From Halorubrum salinum (lineage in GTDB: Archaea > Halobacteriota > Halobacteria > Halobacteriales > Haloferacaceae): DNA of 64,000 bases. A program made the translations under genes and the position numbers. Position 1 is the first letter of the stretch; each line of letters starts with the position of its first letter. The notes beneath the pieces were generated by a model. The model ran no database searches, had not been told where the DNA came from, and saw only the letters and a program-made list of their open reading frames with translations. Location of the stretch: NCBI RefSeq assembly GCF_024494575.1, contig NZ_JANHDO010000004.1:1-64000 (forward strand). The letters run 5' to 3'. This document shows positions 33,517-43,919 of the stretch, piece by piece.

Positions 33517-34388
33517 ATATGTCCGGAACGCACTCCGACGCAGATACGGACGAGGCGAACGGCGCGTCCGCCGACGCGAACGGCGCGACCGACGGCGACG
33601 CGGACGCCCTCCACGCCGAGGACCTCGCGCTCGGCTACCCCTCGACTGACGAGCCGGTCGTCGAGACCGATCGCGTCGACGTGCCCGCGGGCGAGGTGAC
33701 CGCGCTCGTCGGCCCGAACGGTTCCGGGAAGTCGACGCTGTTGAAGGCGATGGCGAAGCAGTTGGACCCGGACGCGGGGCGAGTGGTCCTCGACGGCGAA
33801 AACGTCGCGAACTACGGGACGAAGGAGTTCGCCCGCGAGGTCGGCCTGCTCTCACAGGAGAACGACGCTCCGGGCTCCGCCACGGTCGAAGACCTGGTCT
33901 ACCACGGGCGGTACCCCCACCGCAGCTTCTTCGGCGCGGTGACCGGGGCCGACGATGCGGCGGTCGATCGGGCGATCGATCTCGCGGGGATCGACCACCT
34001 GCGCGACGCGCCCGTGAGCGACCTCTCGGGCGGACAGAAACAGCTCGCGTGGATCGCGATGACGCTCGCACAGGACACCGACGTGCTCCTCTTGGACGAG
34101 CCGACCACGTACCTCGATTTACACCACCAACTCCGCGTGATGGAGGTCGTTCGCGAACTGAACGAGGAGGCGGACGTGACCGTCGCCGTCGTGCTCCACG
34201 ACATCGCACAGGCCGCTCGCTTCGCGGACAACATCATCGCGATGCGAGACGGCGAGGTGTACGACTGGGGACCGCCGAGAACGGTGGTCACAGAGGCGCT
34301 GCTTGCGGACGTCTTCGACGTGGTCGCGAGCGTCGACGCCGACGCCCCCGACGGACCGACCGTTCACCCGCATCACCCGGTTCGGTGA
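33513..34388 (+). CDS. Siderophore ABC transporter ATPase (FecE/BtuD type)
   Basis: 291 residues. Walker A GPNGSGKST at about 67-75, Q-loop LLSQENDAPG, signature LSGGQKQ at about 172-178, Walker B VLLLDEPT at about 191-198, switch His in VLHDIAQ. A 30-residue acidic, A/D/G-rich N-terminal extension precedes the nucleotide-binding domain. GTGA overlap at 33513; an ATG at 33519 is an alternative start. Last gene of the iron-regulated operon. Confidence 0.9.
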   Translation: MNMSGTHSDADTDEANGASADANGATDGDADALHAEDLALGYPSTDEPVVETDRVDVPAGEVTALVGPNGSGKSTLLKAMAKQLDPDAGRVVLDGENVANYGTKEFAREVGLLSQENDAPGSATVEDLVYHGRYPHRSFFGAVTGADDAAVDRAIDLAGIDHLRDAPVSDLSGGQKQLAWIAMTLAQDTDVLLLDEPTTYLDLHHQLRVMEVVRELNEEADVTVAVVLHDIAQAARFADNIIAMRDGEVYDWGPPRTVVTEALLADVFDVVASVDADAPDGPTVHPHHPVR

Positions 34389-34451
34389 GTGACTTCGCTC
34401 GTCGGACCGTCTTGGCCGGCGAATCGACCGAGCCGGCGCGGAGCCGGCCGA

Positions 34452-37400
34452 TCAGTCGTCGCTCGACGCCTGCCCGGTCGCGTCGGTCGCCGATCCGGGC
34501 ACGGTCTCAGCCGGCTCCGGCGGCTCCTCGCGCACGTCCTCGCCTTTCCCCTCCGCGATGACGTCCGCGTAGGCGTCCGGGAACACGCGAACGAAGTCGT
34601 CGAGAGCCGCGCTCCAGTCGTCGAGCAGCTCGGCCGCGCGGTCGCTTCCGGTGTACGCGCGGTGGTTCTCCACGAGCCGTCGGAGCATCCCCTCGTCCGA
34701 CTCATCGAGCGTCCGCGAGACGGAGATCATGTCCCTGTTCACGCGGTCGGCGAACCGGTCGTCGGGGTCGTACACGTACGCGACGCCGCCGGACATCCCG
34801 GCCGCGAAGTTCCGTCCGGTGTCGCCGAGCACGGCGACGACGCCCCCGGTCATGTACTCGCAGCCGTGGTCACCGACGCCCTCGACGACGGCTTTGACGC
34901 CGGAGTTACGGACGCCGAACCGCTCGCCGGCGACGCCGTTGACGTACACTTCGCCGGAGGTGGCCCCGTACAGACAGACGTTCCCGGCGACGACGTTCTC
35001 GGTCGGGTCGTACCCCGCCTTCTCGGGCGTGTTGATCACGAGACGGCCGCCGGAGAGCCCCTTGCCGACGTAGTCGTTCGCGGCACCGGTCAGCTCCAGC
35101 GTGATGCCCGGCGCGAGGAACGCGCCGAAGCTCTGCCCAGCGTAGCCGTCGAATCGGCAGGAAATCGTGTCGTCCGGGAGGCCGTCACCGCCGTGTGCGG
35201 AGACGACGCGGTTCGAGAGGGTCGCCCCGATCGCCCGGTCGACGTTCTCGACGTCGCGGGTGAGCGCGACGGGCGCGCCGTCCTCGATGGCCGGCGCGGC
35301 CTCGTCGATGAGGTCCCAATCGAGCAGGGCGTCGATCTCGCCGTCGGTCTGTTCGCGGGTCTTCGTGCGCGCGTCGCCCGCGGGATCGGCGATGACCGCA
35401 GACAGATCGAGGTGTTTCGCCTTCTCGTGGTCCGTCTCGCGCTGGGTCAGCAGGTCCGGTCGGCCGATGAACTCCTCAACCTCGGTGTATCCGAGGTCGG
35501 CCATGATCTCGCGGAGCTCCTGTGCGATGAACGTCATGTAGTTGATGACGTGGTCCGGCTGTCCGGGGAATCGCTGCCGGAGGTCCTCACGCTGCGTCGC
35601 GACGCCGACCGGACAGGTGTTCTCGTGACACTGCCGAGCCATCACGCAGCCCGCGGTGACGAGCGAGGCCGTGCCGAACACGTACTCCTCGGCACCGAGC
35701 GCGGCCGCGACGGCGACGTCTCGGCCGGTCTTGAGCCCGCCGTCCGCCGTCACGCGGATGCGGTCTCGGAGCCCGGTGGCGCGGAGCATCTGGTTCGCCT
35801 CGGCGAGCCCGAGCTCCCACGGGAGCCCCGCGTTCTTGATCGACGTCTTCGGCGAGGCACCGGTCCCGCCGTCGTGGCCCGAGATGTGGACCACGTCGGC
35901 GTTCGCCTTCGCGACGCCGGCGGCGATGGTGCCGATTCCCGCCTCCGAAACGAGCTTCACGTTGACGTCGGCCTCGGGATTCGCGGCCTTCAGGTCGAAG
36001 ATGAGCTGCTTGAGGTCCTCGATCGAGTAGATGTCGTGTTGCGGCGGCGGCGAGATGAGCCCGACGCCCGGCGTGGAACACCGGACGTGTGCGATCATCT
36101 CGTTGACCTTCTCGCCCGGGAGGTGACCACCCTCGCCGGGCTTCGACCCCTGTGCCATCTTGATCTGCAACTCGTCGGCGTTCGCGAGATACTCGGAGGT
36201 GACGCCGAAACGGCCCGAGGCGACCTGCTTGACGTTACACTCTTTTTCGGTGCCGAAGCGCTCCGGCGGCTCGCCGCCCTCGCCCGTGTTCGACTTCGCG
36301 CCGAGCCGGTTCATCGCCATGGCGTTGTTCTCGTGCGCCTCCGGCGAGATACTCCCGAGGCTCATCGCGGCCGTCGAGAAACGCTCGACGATCGACTCGA
36401 CCGCCTCGACCTTCTCGACCGGCACCGGATCGCGGTCGGACTCGAACTCGAGGAGCCCGCGGAGCGACTGCAGCTTCTCGCTCTGGTCGTTCACCAGCTC
36501 CGCGAACTCCTGATACTGCTCGTAGTCGCCCCCGCGGACCGCCTGCTGAAGGGTGCCGACCGTCTGCGGGTTCCAGCCGTGTTTCACGCCCGACGAGCGG
36601 TGTTCGTACTCGCCGATGGTCTCCAGTTCCGGGTCGGCACCGAACGCCATCGCGTGACGGGTCCGGAGATCGTCTTCGATCTGTTCGATACCGATGCCCT
36701 CGGTGCGGATCTCGGTCCCCTCGAAGTACTCGGCGACGAACGCCGAGTCGAGCCCGACCGCCTCGAATATCTGGGCACCCTGGTACGACTCCATCGTCGA
36801 GATTCCCATCTTCGCCATCGTCTTCAGGAGGCCGTCTTCCAACGCGCCGCGGTAGGCGGCTAGCGCCTCCTCTTCGTCCGCACCGTCCGGTCCGGCGACG
36901 ACGTCGGCGATGGACTCGTACGCGAGGTACGGGTCGATCGCGTCCGCGCCGTAGCCGACGAGCGTCGCGATGTGGTGGACCTCGTGCGGCTCGCCGGACT
37001 CGACGACGAGGCCGGCCCGGTTCCGAAGGCCCTTCCGGACGAGGTGGTGGTGTACCGCGCCGGTCGCGAGCAGGCTCGGCACCGCGAGTCGGTCGGGGCC
37101 GACGGCGCGGTCGGAGAGGACGACGACGTCTGCGCCCGCGCGGATCGCCGATGCGGCGTCCTCGCGGATCCGACTCACGGCGTCGACGAGGGAGTCTCCG
37201 CGTTCGTACGTCGCGTCGACTACCTCCGAGGTGAACGCGGGACCGTCGCTCTCCACGGGCTCGCCGGAGAGGTTCTTCAGCGCCGCCGTCTCGCCGTCAG
37301 TGAGTATCGGGGAATTGGAGACGATCTGTTGGGCGTGCTCGGGCGTCTCGTCGAGCAGGTTTCGCTGGTTGCCCATCCGCGTCTCCAACGACGTGACGAG

Positions 37401-39122
37401 CTCCTCGCGGATGTAGTCTATCGGCGGGTTCGACACCTGCGCGAACAGCTGTTTGAAGTAGGTAAAAAGCGGCCTATCGACGTCGGTGAGCACCGATAGC
37501 GGCGTGTCGTCTCCCATCGATCCGACGGGGTCTTTCCCCTTCTCCGCCATCGGCTCGACCAAGTGGTTCAGCGAGTCGGTCGTGTAGCCGAACGCCGCCT
37601 GATGGGCGCGGACGGTGGGTTCCGGGTCGGCCTCGCCGCTGCCGTCGTCGGCGTGAGCCACGCCGGATTCTTCGCCGTCCTCGGTGTCGACGGAGACGGC
37701 CACGTCGTCGAGGTCGACCTGTTTCTCGTCGACCCACTCGCCGTACTTCTCGTCTGTGAGTTCGTCGAACACCTCGTCGTCGGGAACGATCCGACCCTCT
37801 TCGGGGTCGGCGACGAAGATCTCGCCGGGCTGAAGCCGTCCGCGTCGGGTCACCTCGGAGGGGTCGGTCGGGAGCGCTCCGACCTCGCTTCCGACGATCA
37901 ACCGCTCGTCGTCGGTGACTTCGTACCGGCAGGGCCGAAGTCCGTTGCGATCGAGGACGCCGGCGACGCGGTCGCCGTCGAACCCGATGACCAGGGCGGG
38001 ACCGTCCCAGGGTTCGACGAGCGAGGCGTGGTAGTCGTAGAAATCCGCGCGGGCGGCGTCCATCAGCTCGTCGTCGCGGAACGCCTCGGGAATGAGCATC
38101 CGGAGGGTATGCGGCAGATCGCGGCCGGCCTGTAAGAGGAGCTCGACCGCGTTGTCGACGCTCGCGGTGTCGGACTGGTTCGGATCGTCGATCACCGGCT
38201 TGATCGTGTCGAGTTCCGCGCCGAACGCCGGGTGGTCGAGGTCGTTCTCGCGGGCGCGCATCCAGTTGACGTTCCCGCGGATCGTGTTGAACTCGCCGTT
38301 GTGGACGATGTTACGGTACGGGTGCGCGAGGTGCCACGCGCCGAGCGTGTTCGTCGAGAACCGCGCGTGGACCAAGGCGACGTGGCTCGCGAAGCGATCG
38401 TCTGTGAGATCGGGATAGTAGTCGGCGAGCTGGGAGCCCTTCAACAGGCCCTTGTAGACGACGCGCTGCCGGTCGAGCGAACAGACGTAGAAGCGTCCGG
38501 CACCGTCCACGTCGTCGACGGCGTTTTCGATCTCCCGACGGGCGGCGTACAACGCGCGGTCGAATCCGAGTATCTCGGGGTTGCCGTCCTGGTCCGATTC
38601 GTCCGTAAATCGCTCCGCGAGCCCCGCGCCTTCAACCGGCGCGGCGAACAGCTGTGCGACCTCCGGCTCGGAGTCGAGCGCCGTCTCACCGAGGTCCGCG
38701 TTGTCGGTCGGGACCGAGCGCCACGCGAGCACCTCCAGCCCGTAGACGGAGAACACTTCGGCGATGACGTCGTGAATTTCCGCCTGTACGCTCGGCTCGG
38801 TCGGCATGAACACGGATCCGACCGCGTACTCGTCGGGGAGATCCGCGTCGACGACGTCACGGAAGAACGCGTCCGGGCGGGCGACCATGATGCCTGCACC
38901 GTCCCCAGTGTTCTCTTCTGCACCGGTCGTTCCGCGGTGTTCGAGGTTCTCCAGCAACTGGACCGCATCGGTGACGGTGCCGTGGCTCGGCGAACCGTCC
39001 AAGTCGACGATGCCGCCGATACCGCAGTTCGATCGCTCGTCTGATACTTCCGCAAGTCCCCCAGCGTGGCCCGAAGAGTCCGCGTCAGATACCCCCCGGG
39101 TGTTACTACGTGGCTCAGTCAT
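34452..39122 (-). CDS. gltB: Glutamate synthase large subunit (GOGAT)
   Basis: 1556 residues, the full length of a bacterial-type large subunit. Domains in order: class-II glutaminase with nucleophile Cys33 (NCGIGGIVD), which must be exposed by removal of a 32-residue propeptide; central linker domain; FMN-binding synthase barrel with GAKSNTGEGGE and KISGHDGGTGASP-type motifs; a 3Fe-4S site in CVMARQCHENTCPVGV near 1155-1167; and the C-terminal GXGXG beta-helix. It turns glutamine plus 2-oxoglutarate into two glutamates with reduced ferredoxin or NAD(P)H as donor; no small subunit is visible nearby, so a ferredoxin-type donor is more likely. A TATA box lies 25 bases upstream. The long open frames on the opposite strand are shadows of its GC3 bias. 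Confidence 0.95.
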   Translation of the reverse strand: MTEPRSNTRGVSDADSSGHAGGLAEVSDERSNCGIGGIVDLDGSPSHGTVTDAVQLLENLEHRGTTGAEENTGDGAGIMVARPDAFFRDVVDADLPDEYAVGSVFMPTEPSVQAEIHDVIAEVFSVYGLEVLAWRSVPTDNADLGETALDSEPEVAQLFAAPVEGAGLAERFTDESDQDGNPEILGFDRALYAARREIENAVDDVDGAGRFYVCSLDRQRVVYKGLLKGSQLADYYPDLTDDRFASHVALVHARFSTNTLGAWHLAHPYRNIVHNGEFNTIRGNVNWMRARENDLDHPAFGAELDTIKPVIDDPNQSDTASVDNAVELLLQAGRDLPHTLRMLIPEAFRDDELMDAARADFYDYHASLVEPWDGPALVIGFDGDRVAGVLDRNGLRPCRYEVTDDERLIVGSEVGALPTDPSEVTRRGRLQPGEIFVADPEEGRIVPDDEVFDELTDEKYGEWVDEKQVDLDDVAVSVDTEDGEESGVAHADDGSGEADPEPTVRAHQAAFGYTTDSLNHLVEPMAEKGKDPVGSMGDDTPLSVLTDVDRPLFTYFKQLFAQVSNPPIDYIREELVTSLETRMGNQRNLLDETPEHAQQIVSNSPILTDGETAALKNLSGEPVESDGPAFTSEVVDATYERGDSLVDAVSRIREDAASAIRAGADVVVLSDRAVGPDRLAVPSLLATGAVHHHLVRKGLRNRAGLVVESGEPHEVHHIATLVGYGADAIDPYLAYESIADVVAGPDGADEEEALAAYRGALEDGLLKTMAKMGISTMESYQGAQIFEAVGLDSAFVAEYFEGTEIRTEGIGIEQIEDDLRTRHAMAFGADPELETIGEYEHRSSGVKHGWNPQTVGTLQQAVRGGDYEQYQEFAELVNDQSEKLQSLRGLLEFESDRDPVPVEKVEAVESIVERFSTAAMSLGSISPEAHENNAMAMNRLGAKSNTGEGGEPPERFGTEKECNVKQVASGRFGVTSEYLANADELQIKMAQGSKPGEGGHLPGEKVNEMIAHVRCSTPGVGLISPPPQHDIYSIEDLKQLIFDLKAANPEADVNVKLVSEAGIGTIAAGVAKANADVVHISGHDGGTGASPKTSIKNAGLPWELGLAEANQMLRATGLRDRIRVTADGGLKTGRDVAVAAALGAEEYVFGTASLVTAGCVMARQCHENTCPVGVATQREDLRQRFPGQPDHVINYMTFIAQELREIMADLGYTEVEEFIGRPDLLTQRETDHEKAKHLDLSAVIADPAGDARTKTREQTDGEIDALLDWDLIDEAAPAIEDGAPVALTRDVENVDRAIGATLSNRVVSAHGGDGLPDDTISCRFDGYAGQSFGAFLAPGITLELTGAANDYVGKGLSGGRLVINTPEKAGYDPTENVVAGNVCLYGATSGEVYVNGVAGERFGVRNSGVKAVVEGVGDHGCEYMTGGVVAVLGDTGRNFAAGMSGGVAYVYDPDDRFADRVNRDMISVSRTLDESDEGMLRRLVENHRAYTGSDRAAELLDDWSAALDDFVRVFPDAYADVIAEGKGEDVREEPPEPAETVPGSATDATGQASSDD

Positions 39123-39434
39123 GCCCCATACTCACAGGGTGGTGTTTAAAGATATGACCCTGATAGGGGTGGTAATCATTGTACACACATTAGGGAATAT
39201 AATGTAATAATCCATCAGGGGTATGTACCCAACGCATTACAAGACGATCGGCGAAAAGCGGCCAGCAGAACTGAACTGTGCCAGTATAACTCACTCACTA
39301 CCGAATAATTCGTCAGGAAACACCGGCGATCGGTTCCGGAACAACATCTGAGTATGTAGACGGGGCGGAACGACTGCGCCGACACCAGTCTATATCTCGG
39401 AGAGTCACTCGCGGCGGGAGTCTACCGACCGCGA
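39123..39434 (-). other. Intergenic region upstream of gltB
   Basis: 312 bases. The right part is unremarkable. Near gltB it holds the TATA box (39145-39150) and an AT-rich stretch with the palindrome gggtatgtaccc at about 39219-39230 and several ggggtgg repeats. No convincing gene. Confidence 0.4.
39145..39150 (-). promoter_or_regulatory. TATA box of gltB
   Basis: tttaaa (identical on both strands) is centred about 25 bases before the ATG whose first base is 39122, giving a leaderless transcript. Confidence 0.55.
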
Positions 39435-39614
39435 TCACAGCGATTCCGACTCTTCGATCGGCGTGAACGATCCGTTGATGTCCCACTCGTGGATGCAATA
39501 CACGTCGCCGGGCTCATCTGCAATCTGCCAGCCGTCGCGATCGTCGTCCCACCGCTCCGTGCGACCGCACAGCTCGCACTCACGCTCTCGCGGCGGCGTG
39601 ATAGTGACGCTCAT
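39435..39614 (-). CDS. Small HEWDING-motif zinc protein, haloarchaeal conserved
   Basis: 59 residues from the ATG at 39614: MSVTITPPRERECELCGRTE, a short acidic stretch, and VYCIHEWDINGSFTPIEE. CELC plus the later Cys and His can bind zinc. Short proteins with an HEWDING block are widespread in haloarchaea and uncharacterised. The frame extends upstream of 39614, but that part is low-complexity Arg/Ser and not protein-like. Confidence 0.65.
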   Translation of the reverse strand: MSVTITPPRERECELCGRTERWDDDRDGWQIADEPGDVYCIHEWDINGSFTPIEESESL

Positions 39615-39678
39615 GGTACGAGAAAGGCACCGATACAGCAAAAGGATACCGCTGTCCGCGCTCGTCTTCCCGAGACAG

Positions 39679-42600
39679 TCACGGTTCGAGCGCCCGTCGA
39701 CGGATCGCGACCCACCCGAAGAGGATGACGGAAAGGAGCGTAGCGAGCGGACCGAAACCCGCGACGTCCTCTGCGGTCGCCCGAATCGGTGCGTTCTCGT
39801 ACGTCGGGGTCGCGACGCGTCTCGTCGGGTCTGTAGTCGTATCCGGGTTCGTAGCGACGTCACGCGCCGTCGCGGTACCACCGTCGATCCCGAGGCCGCG
39901 GCCCGCACCGCTCCCCGCGGCGCGATCGGACACGATCATCGCCGCGACGACCGACATCGATAGAGATCGCGTCTCTGACACGTCTCGAACGTCCGCCGCC
40001 GGTCGAGTGCCGAAGCGCTCCCCGTTCTGGGAGGGTAACTGCCACCTCGCGGTGTCCTCTGACGACCACAGGCGACTGTATCCACCCGAGCGGGTACCAC
40101 CACCGCCACCCGAACCGGATCCCCCTCCGACGCTTCCACCTCCTCCGCTGCCGCCACCACCAGTGACGCTACCGCCACTGCCGCCACCGCCCCCGGCGAC
40201 AGCACCGCCACCGCCACCCGCGGCACCGCCACCACCAGCCGAAGCACCGCCTCCACCGGTGACGCTATCGGGTTCGCCGCTTCCGTCCGCTTCGTCCGGG
40301 TTGCGTACGGTGTCTACCGCCTCGAACGTCACCGTCGTCGAGACGGTGTGATCGGCGTCCGGATCGGACGTAGCGTCCCGCAAAGTGTCGTCCGTGACGC
40401 GGAACGTGGCGGTGAACGACTCGCCGTCGTCCGGCGTGTCGTCCGTCGCCAGTGCTCCGTCACCCTCCGCGACGACAAACAGCCCCTGACCGTCGAGGTA
40501 CACGGACGAGTTGTCGGGCACGCTCCCGACGTCGTCCGTCTGAACCGCCGTACCCATTGACCCGGTCGGGGCGATGCCGAACTGAACGCCGTCGAGTCGA
40601 GCGAGGTCACGACCCGTGGCGAGAGAGACGTTTCTCGCGGCGGGCAGTCCGGTGAGTCCCGACGCGTTCACCGCGTACACGACGGTGTCGTCCGGCCGGA
40701 TCGTCGACGATGACGCAACCGTTCCGACAGCGATCGCATCCCTAACCGCGGCGGCGGAATCGAACTCCGAAGCGTCGACCTGGTCCGTCGTGTACGACGT
40801 CACGCCCTCCGTCGACCGATCTCCGAGAGTTACGAACGTCCTATCGGCCGTCGTGACCGCTCCGTATTCGGATCGAACTGCGATCTCGTAGGTTCCCGGT
40901 GAGAAGGCCCCATCGTCCGTCGATACGGTCACCGATTCAACGGTTGCTCCCGGCCCCGCTGTGACCAGTTCGTCGCTCAGGGAGGCGTTTCTCGCGGCGT
41001 ACGTGTTGAATCGGATCGGCGTTGTGCCTTGAGTAGGAGTCGAAAGTTCGACAGTTGCAACGTTCTGAGTATCCCTCTCTACTTCTACGGTTGATTCGTC
41101 ATATGTCCCAGACAATTCAAGCAAAAAATTTGATCCGATCTCAGTTTTGTTTTGCATATCCGGCACATTAATGGCTAGATCCTGATGTTCAATCACGTCG
41201 AGTCTTTGAGATATAGTTTGATTCGAGTCAACATCGGTTATATTTAACTCATATGTGCCGGGGATAGGTGGTGAGATTACTTGTTTAAGCTGTGTCTTAT
41301 TATTTATATCAAATTCTCTTTTGTGGACAGATGATGAATTTATTTCAGAATACGTCAAAGTGATATGTCTACCTACCGAATCAGAATTGAAGTGTATTAT
41401 TTGCTCTGCAGTTGTCACAGTGCTTGAAGCCTCAGGATCAAAAGAAGTGTTTGTTAAACTAAGTATGTTTTCACCAAAGAGCGAACTACTATTAATTATG
41501 TAATCTCCCTCTCTAGTTTGAGAACTATTAAACACGGAAACATTTTGTGAGGTATATGCCGGAAAAACATGCGCATTACCGCGAACAAGCTCAAGATCTC
41601 CTAGATTATTTGCTTCCGAATAAAATCCGAAATTTATATTATTTGGAACTGATGTATTTTTTGGGATATCAATTAGATGGCTGATTCTGATTGGGACATA
41701 ATTACTTTTGGAAATGAACGGACCTCCTGTATTTGATGTGACATTCTCTATAGAAACAGCGCTAATGTGTGGTTGCTCAGGATCAGAAGTTTCTGCTGTG
41801 TATAAGAACAGCTTTAGCTTATTCTCATATACCTCATACTCACCAAAACTTTCTGATATTTGGATTGTTGAGGGTGGATGATCAAAATACTCTACCGTTA
41901 TATTTCCGTTATTGCCGCTTAGATTTGTATTAAACTCGAATAGTAGTGTATTCTGTGGCTGAGAGTCTTCACTAGGAGCAGTCTGGTAGTATATGGGTTC
42001 TTGTACGAGCTCAATCGGAATTGGCGCTGTTATTGTGGCGGTGGCCATCGCATGTATTGTCTGCTTATCAGGTCCATAGTTATCGGGATGAGCGGTGACT
42101 GCGATCTCTGTTGTCCCTTCAATTAGACTATCATCTATTGTAATCGCCGTTTTTTCACCCTGAACCTGTCCAAGAGGTGTATCCAAGTTCCCTTTAGAAG
42201 ACAAGTTCCACACTAGAATGTAGTCAGATGTTTTGTTAGTTAAATGAACATTTTCTATGGTAACTGATCCATTATTTCGGTCGTATAATCGAGGACCAGT
42301 CGTGATTTCAGCGGAAGAGTGGATTTTGAATGAAATGTCCTCTTTTTGTTCATCCTGCTCAACTACATATCTGATCTCATCATCAATCTCGGTGGTATCA
42401 GCCCTATATTTTGAGATGGATGTGCTATCGATATCAGTTATTACCACGTCAAATTTATCTAGGCTAGTGATTGCAGAGCTTTTGACAATTATTGTAGCAT
42501 CCGAGCTACTCGGATTTTTTATAAATACTTCCTCAGCTTTGGTCGACTCACCATTAATTAACTTATACGATGAAGGGTCTTGAGAAAGTATTGCACCCCG

Positions 42601-42834
42601 TTGAGCTAATTCACCAACATTGATCTTAACGTCGTGGGACGTGCTGTAAATATTAATTCCGCTAATCGTTTGTTCTTCGTTTGATGAGACTGTGATGTCA
42701 TTAACTCCGTCTACGCTCCACAAAAACCCGGATGCAGGTGTAGTAATAATACCAATCAGACCAATAACCACAACCAGAATCAGTGTAACGGTCACGAAGA
42801 TCGGCACGTACCGAGATAAATTTGTCAGGTCCAT
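39679..42834 (-). CDS. Giant surface glycoprotein-like protein with Gly-rich stalk
   Basis: 1051 residues. A single N-terminal TM helix (FVTVTLILVVVIGLIGII, about 14-31) without a clear cleavage site, about 800 residues of T/S/N-rich ectodomain with many N-x-S/T sequons, a Gly-rich stalk (GGGGSGG-type) at about 860-920, and a C-terminal TM helix followed by Arg residues. The overall design matches haloarchaeal adhesin or S-layer-like proteins. Codons for residues 1 to about 578 (41100-42834) are distinctly AT-rich, whereas the rest is GC-rich like the core genome, so the exposed part appears to have been replaced by foreign DNA. Divergent from a polytopic membrane protein at 43096. Confidence 0.7.
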   Translation of the reverse strand: MDLTNLSRYVPIFVTVTLILVVVIGLIGIITTPASGFLWSVDGVNDITVSSNEEQTISGINIYSTSHDVKINVGELAQRGAILSQDPSSYKLINGESTKAEEVFIKNPSSSDATIIVKSSAITSLDKFDVVITDIDSTSISKYRADTTEIDDEIRYVVEQDEQKEDISFKIHSSAEITTGPRLYDRNNGSVTIENVHLTNKTSDYILVWNLSSKGNLDTPLGQVQGEKTAITIDDSLIEGTTEIAVTAHPDNYGPDKQTIHAMATATITAPIPIELVQEPIYYQTAPSEDSQPQNTLLFEFNTNLSGNNGNITVEYFDHPPSTIQISESFGEYEVYENKLKLFLYTAETSDPEQPHISAVSIENVTSNTGGPFISKSNYVPIRISHLIDIPKNTSVPNNINFGFYSEANNLGDLELVRGNAHVFPAYTSQNVSVFNSSQTREGDYIINSSSLFGENILSLTNTSFDPEASSTVTTAEQIIHFNSDSVGRHITLTYSEINSSSVHKREFDINNKTQLKQVISPPIPGTYELNITDVDSNQTISQRLDVIEHQDLAINVPDMQNKTEIGSNFLLELSGTYDESTVEVERDTQNVATVELSTPTQGTTPIRFNTYAARNASLSDELVTAGPGATVESVTVSTDDGAFSPGTYEIAVRSEYGAVTTADRTFVTLGDRSTEGVTSYTTDQVDASEFDSAAAVRDAIAVGTVASSSTIRPDDTVVYAVNASGLTGLPAARNVSLATGRDLARLDGVQFGIAPTGSMGTAVQTDDVGSVPDNSSVYLDGQGLFVVAEGDGALATDDTPDDGESFTATFRVTDDTLRDATSDPDADHTVSTTVTFEAVDTVRNPDEADGSGEPDSVTGGGGASAGGGGAAGGGGGAVAGGGGGSGGSVTGGGGSGGGGSVGGGSGSGGGGGTRSGGYSRLWSSEDTARWQLPSQNGERFGTRPAADVRDVSETRSLSMSVVAAMIVSDRAAGSGAGRGLGIDGGTATARDVATNPDTTTDPTRRVATPTYENAPIRATAEDVAGFGPLATLLSVILFGWVAIRRRALEP

Positions 42835-43095
42835 ATTGTTCGTGTAGTGCGACCGGACCTACAGCTAAGGGACCCTAACGCCGGAATTGTTGCGTCACGA
42901 GTCAATCACGTAACCGAAGTCTCACGTCGCGGATGGTTGAACTCGGTTGGATGATTTATATATCAGTTGCGAATGATGATGTTTCGCTCGTCAAAAACGA
43001 TCGGCAGGATAGGTGTGGGCAGCGTTATCGTATCTAAGTCCTCGAAGCGGCCGAAGGCACAAAGTTCACGGTGTCCCGTGCGCGAGGTGGTGCAA

Positions 43096-43863
43096 ATGGA
43101 ACGCCGAGGACAAACCGGGCTGGTGGAAGCGCTCCTCCTTGACGTGGTCCGGCTCCACGAGACGTGGATGGAGGTCGTCTTCCCGAGGCAACTGGACCCG
43201 AGCACGGTGTTGGGGAAATGGAAACCGGAGACGACCGTACAGACCATCGGGTACAACCTCTGGGCCGTGCTCGGTGCACCGCTCGTGGCCATCGCGTATC
43301 CGCTCCTCCTCGTCGGGTTCGCCACGCGATACTACGCCGCAAAACTCGACTCGGCAGTCGCGCGGTTCGGCGTCGCCGGCGCGGTCCTCGTCGCGACGGT
43401 CGTCTGGGGCTCTCTCACGCTCATCGCGCACCTCCAACTCCCGACCGACGTGATGCTCGGAATTGGGGGTGCCAGCATCGTTGCAGTCGTCTCGGCCGGT
43501 CTCGCAGCCGGGTTCTCGAAAATCGGTGGACGGTACGTGAGCGTCCTCCTCGCGTATCCGTTCGCGATGACCGCGATCTTCCTTCCACCGGTCGTTGCAG
43601 CGCTTCTCACGCCGTCGATTTCGGACATCGTGCTCGATCCGAGCTACGAACTCGCACGGTGGATCCTCGACACGTTCCTCGCGGTAGGCGGAATCAACGA
43701 GACGCTCCGTGGAGCGTTCGATCTGGAGACGTTCGGCGCACAGTGGGGCATCCCCGGACTGGGATACGTTCTGATGTGGGTCGGAATCTCGATCCCGTTG
43801 GGATGGTTCCTCGGGCTTCTCGTCTCGTTCGCGAACCTCATCCGCCCGAAACCAGACGCTTAG
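43096..43863 (+). CDS. Polytopic membrane protein, unknown
   Basis: 255 residues from the ATG at 43096, preceded by gaggtgg at 43084-43090, a good Shine-Dalgarno. About six TM helices between 40 and 250, with a motif-poor N-terminus (ERRGQTGLVEALLLDVVRL). The frame upstream to 42967 is also open but has no likely promoter and an unlikely N-terminus. No family recognised; its place beside the surface protein could mean it helps membrane insertion or anchoring. Confidence 0.65.
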   Translation: MERRGQTGLVEALLLDVVRLHETWMEVVFPRQLDPSTVLGKWKPETTVQTIGYNLWAVLGAPLVAIAYPLLLVGFATRYYAAKLDSAVARFGVAGAVLVATVVWGSLTLIAHLQLPTDVMLGIGGASIVAVVSAGLAAGFSKIGGRYVSVLLAYPFAMTAIFLPPVVAALLTPSISDIVLDPSYELARWILDTFLAVGGINETLRGAFDLETFGAQWGIPGLGYVLMWVGISIPLGWFLGLLVSFANLIRPKPDA

Positions 43864-43919
43864 CGGCGTCTCAGGCCGTCTGACACCTCTGATCTAGGTC
43901 CTGTCCTCCGGGATTCCGT

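Noticed and set aside
32068-34209. A 713-codon minus-strand frame opposite the siderophore permease and ATPase genes
   Set aside because: Arg/Pro-rich translation without fold signals; the plus-strand permease and ATPase are unmistakable.
34389-36863. An 824-codon open frame on the plus strand opposite the glutamate synthase gene
   Set aside because: It mirrors the codons of gltB. High GC3 in the real gene removes stops from the opposite frame; the product is Arg/Asp/Val-rich and has no domain.
40080-40260. Repetitive ccaccgcc-type DNA that might be a tandem repeat array
   Set aside because: It is the codon pattern of the Gly-rich stalk of the surface protein, not an independent repeat element.
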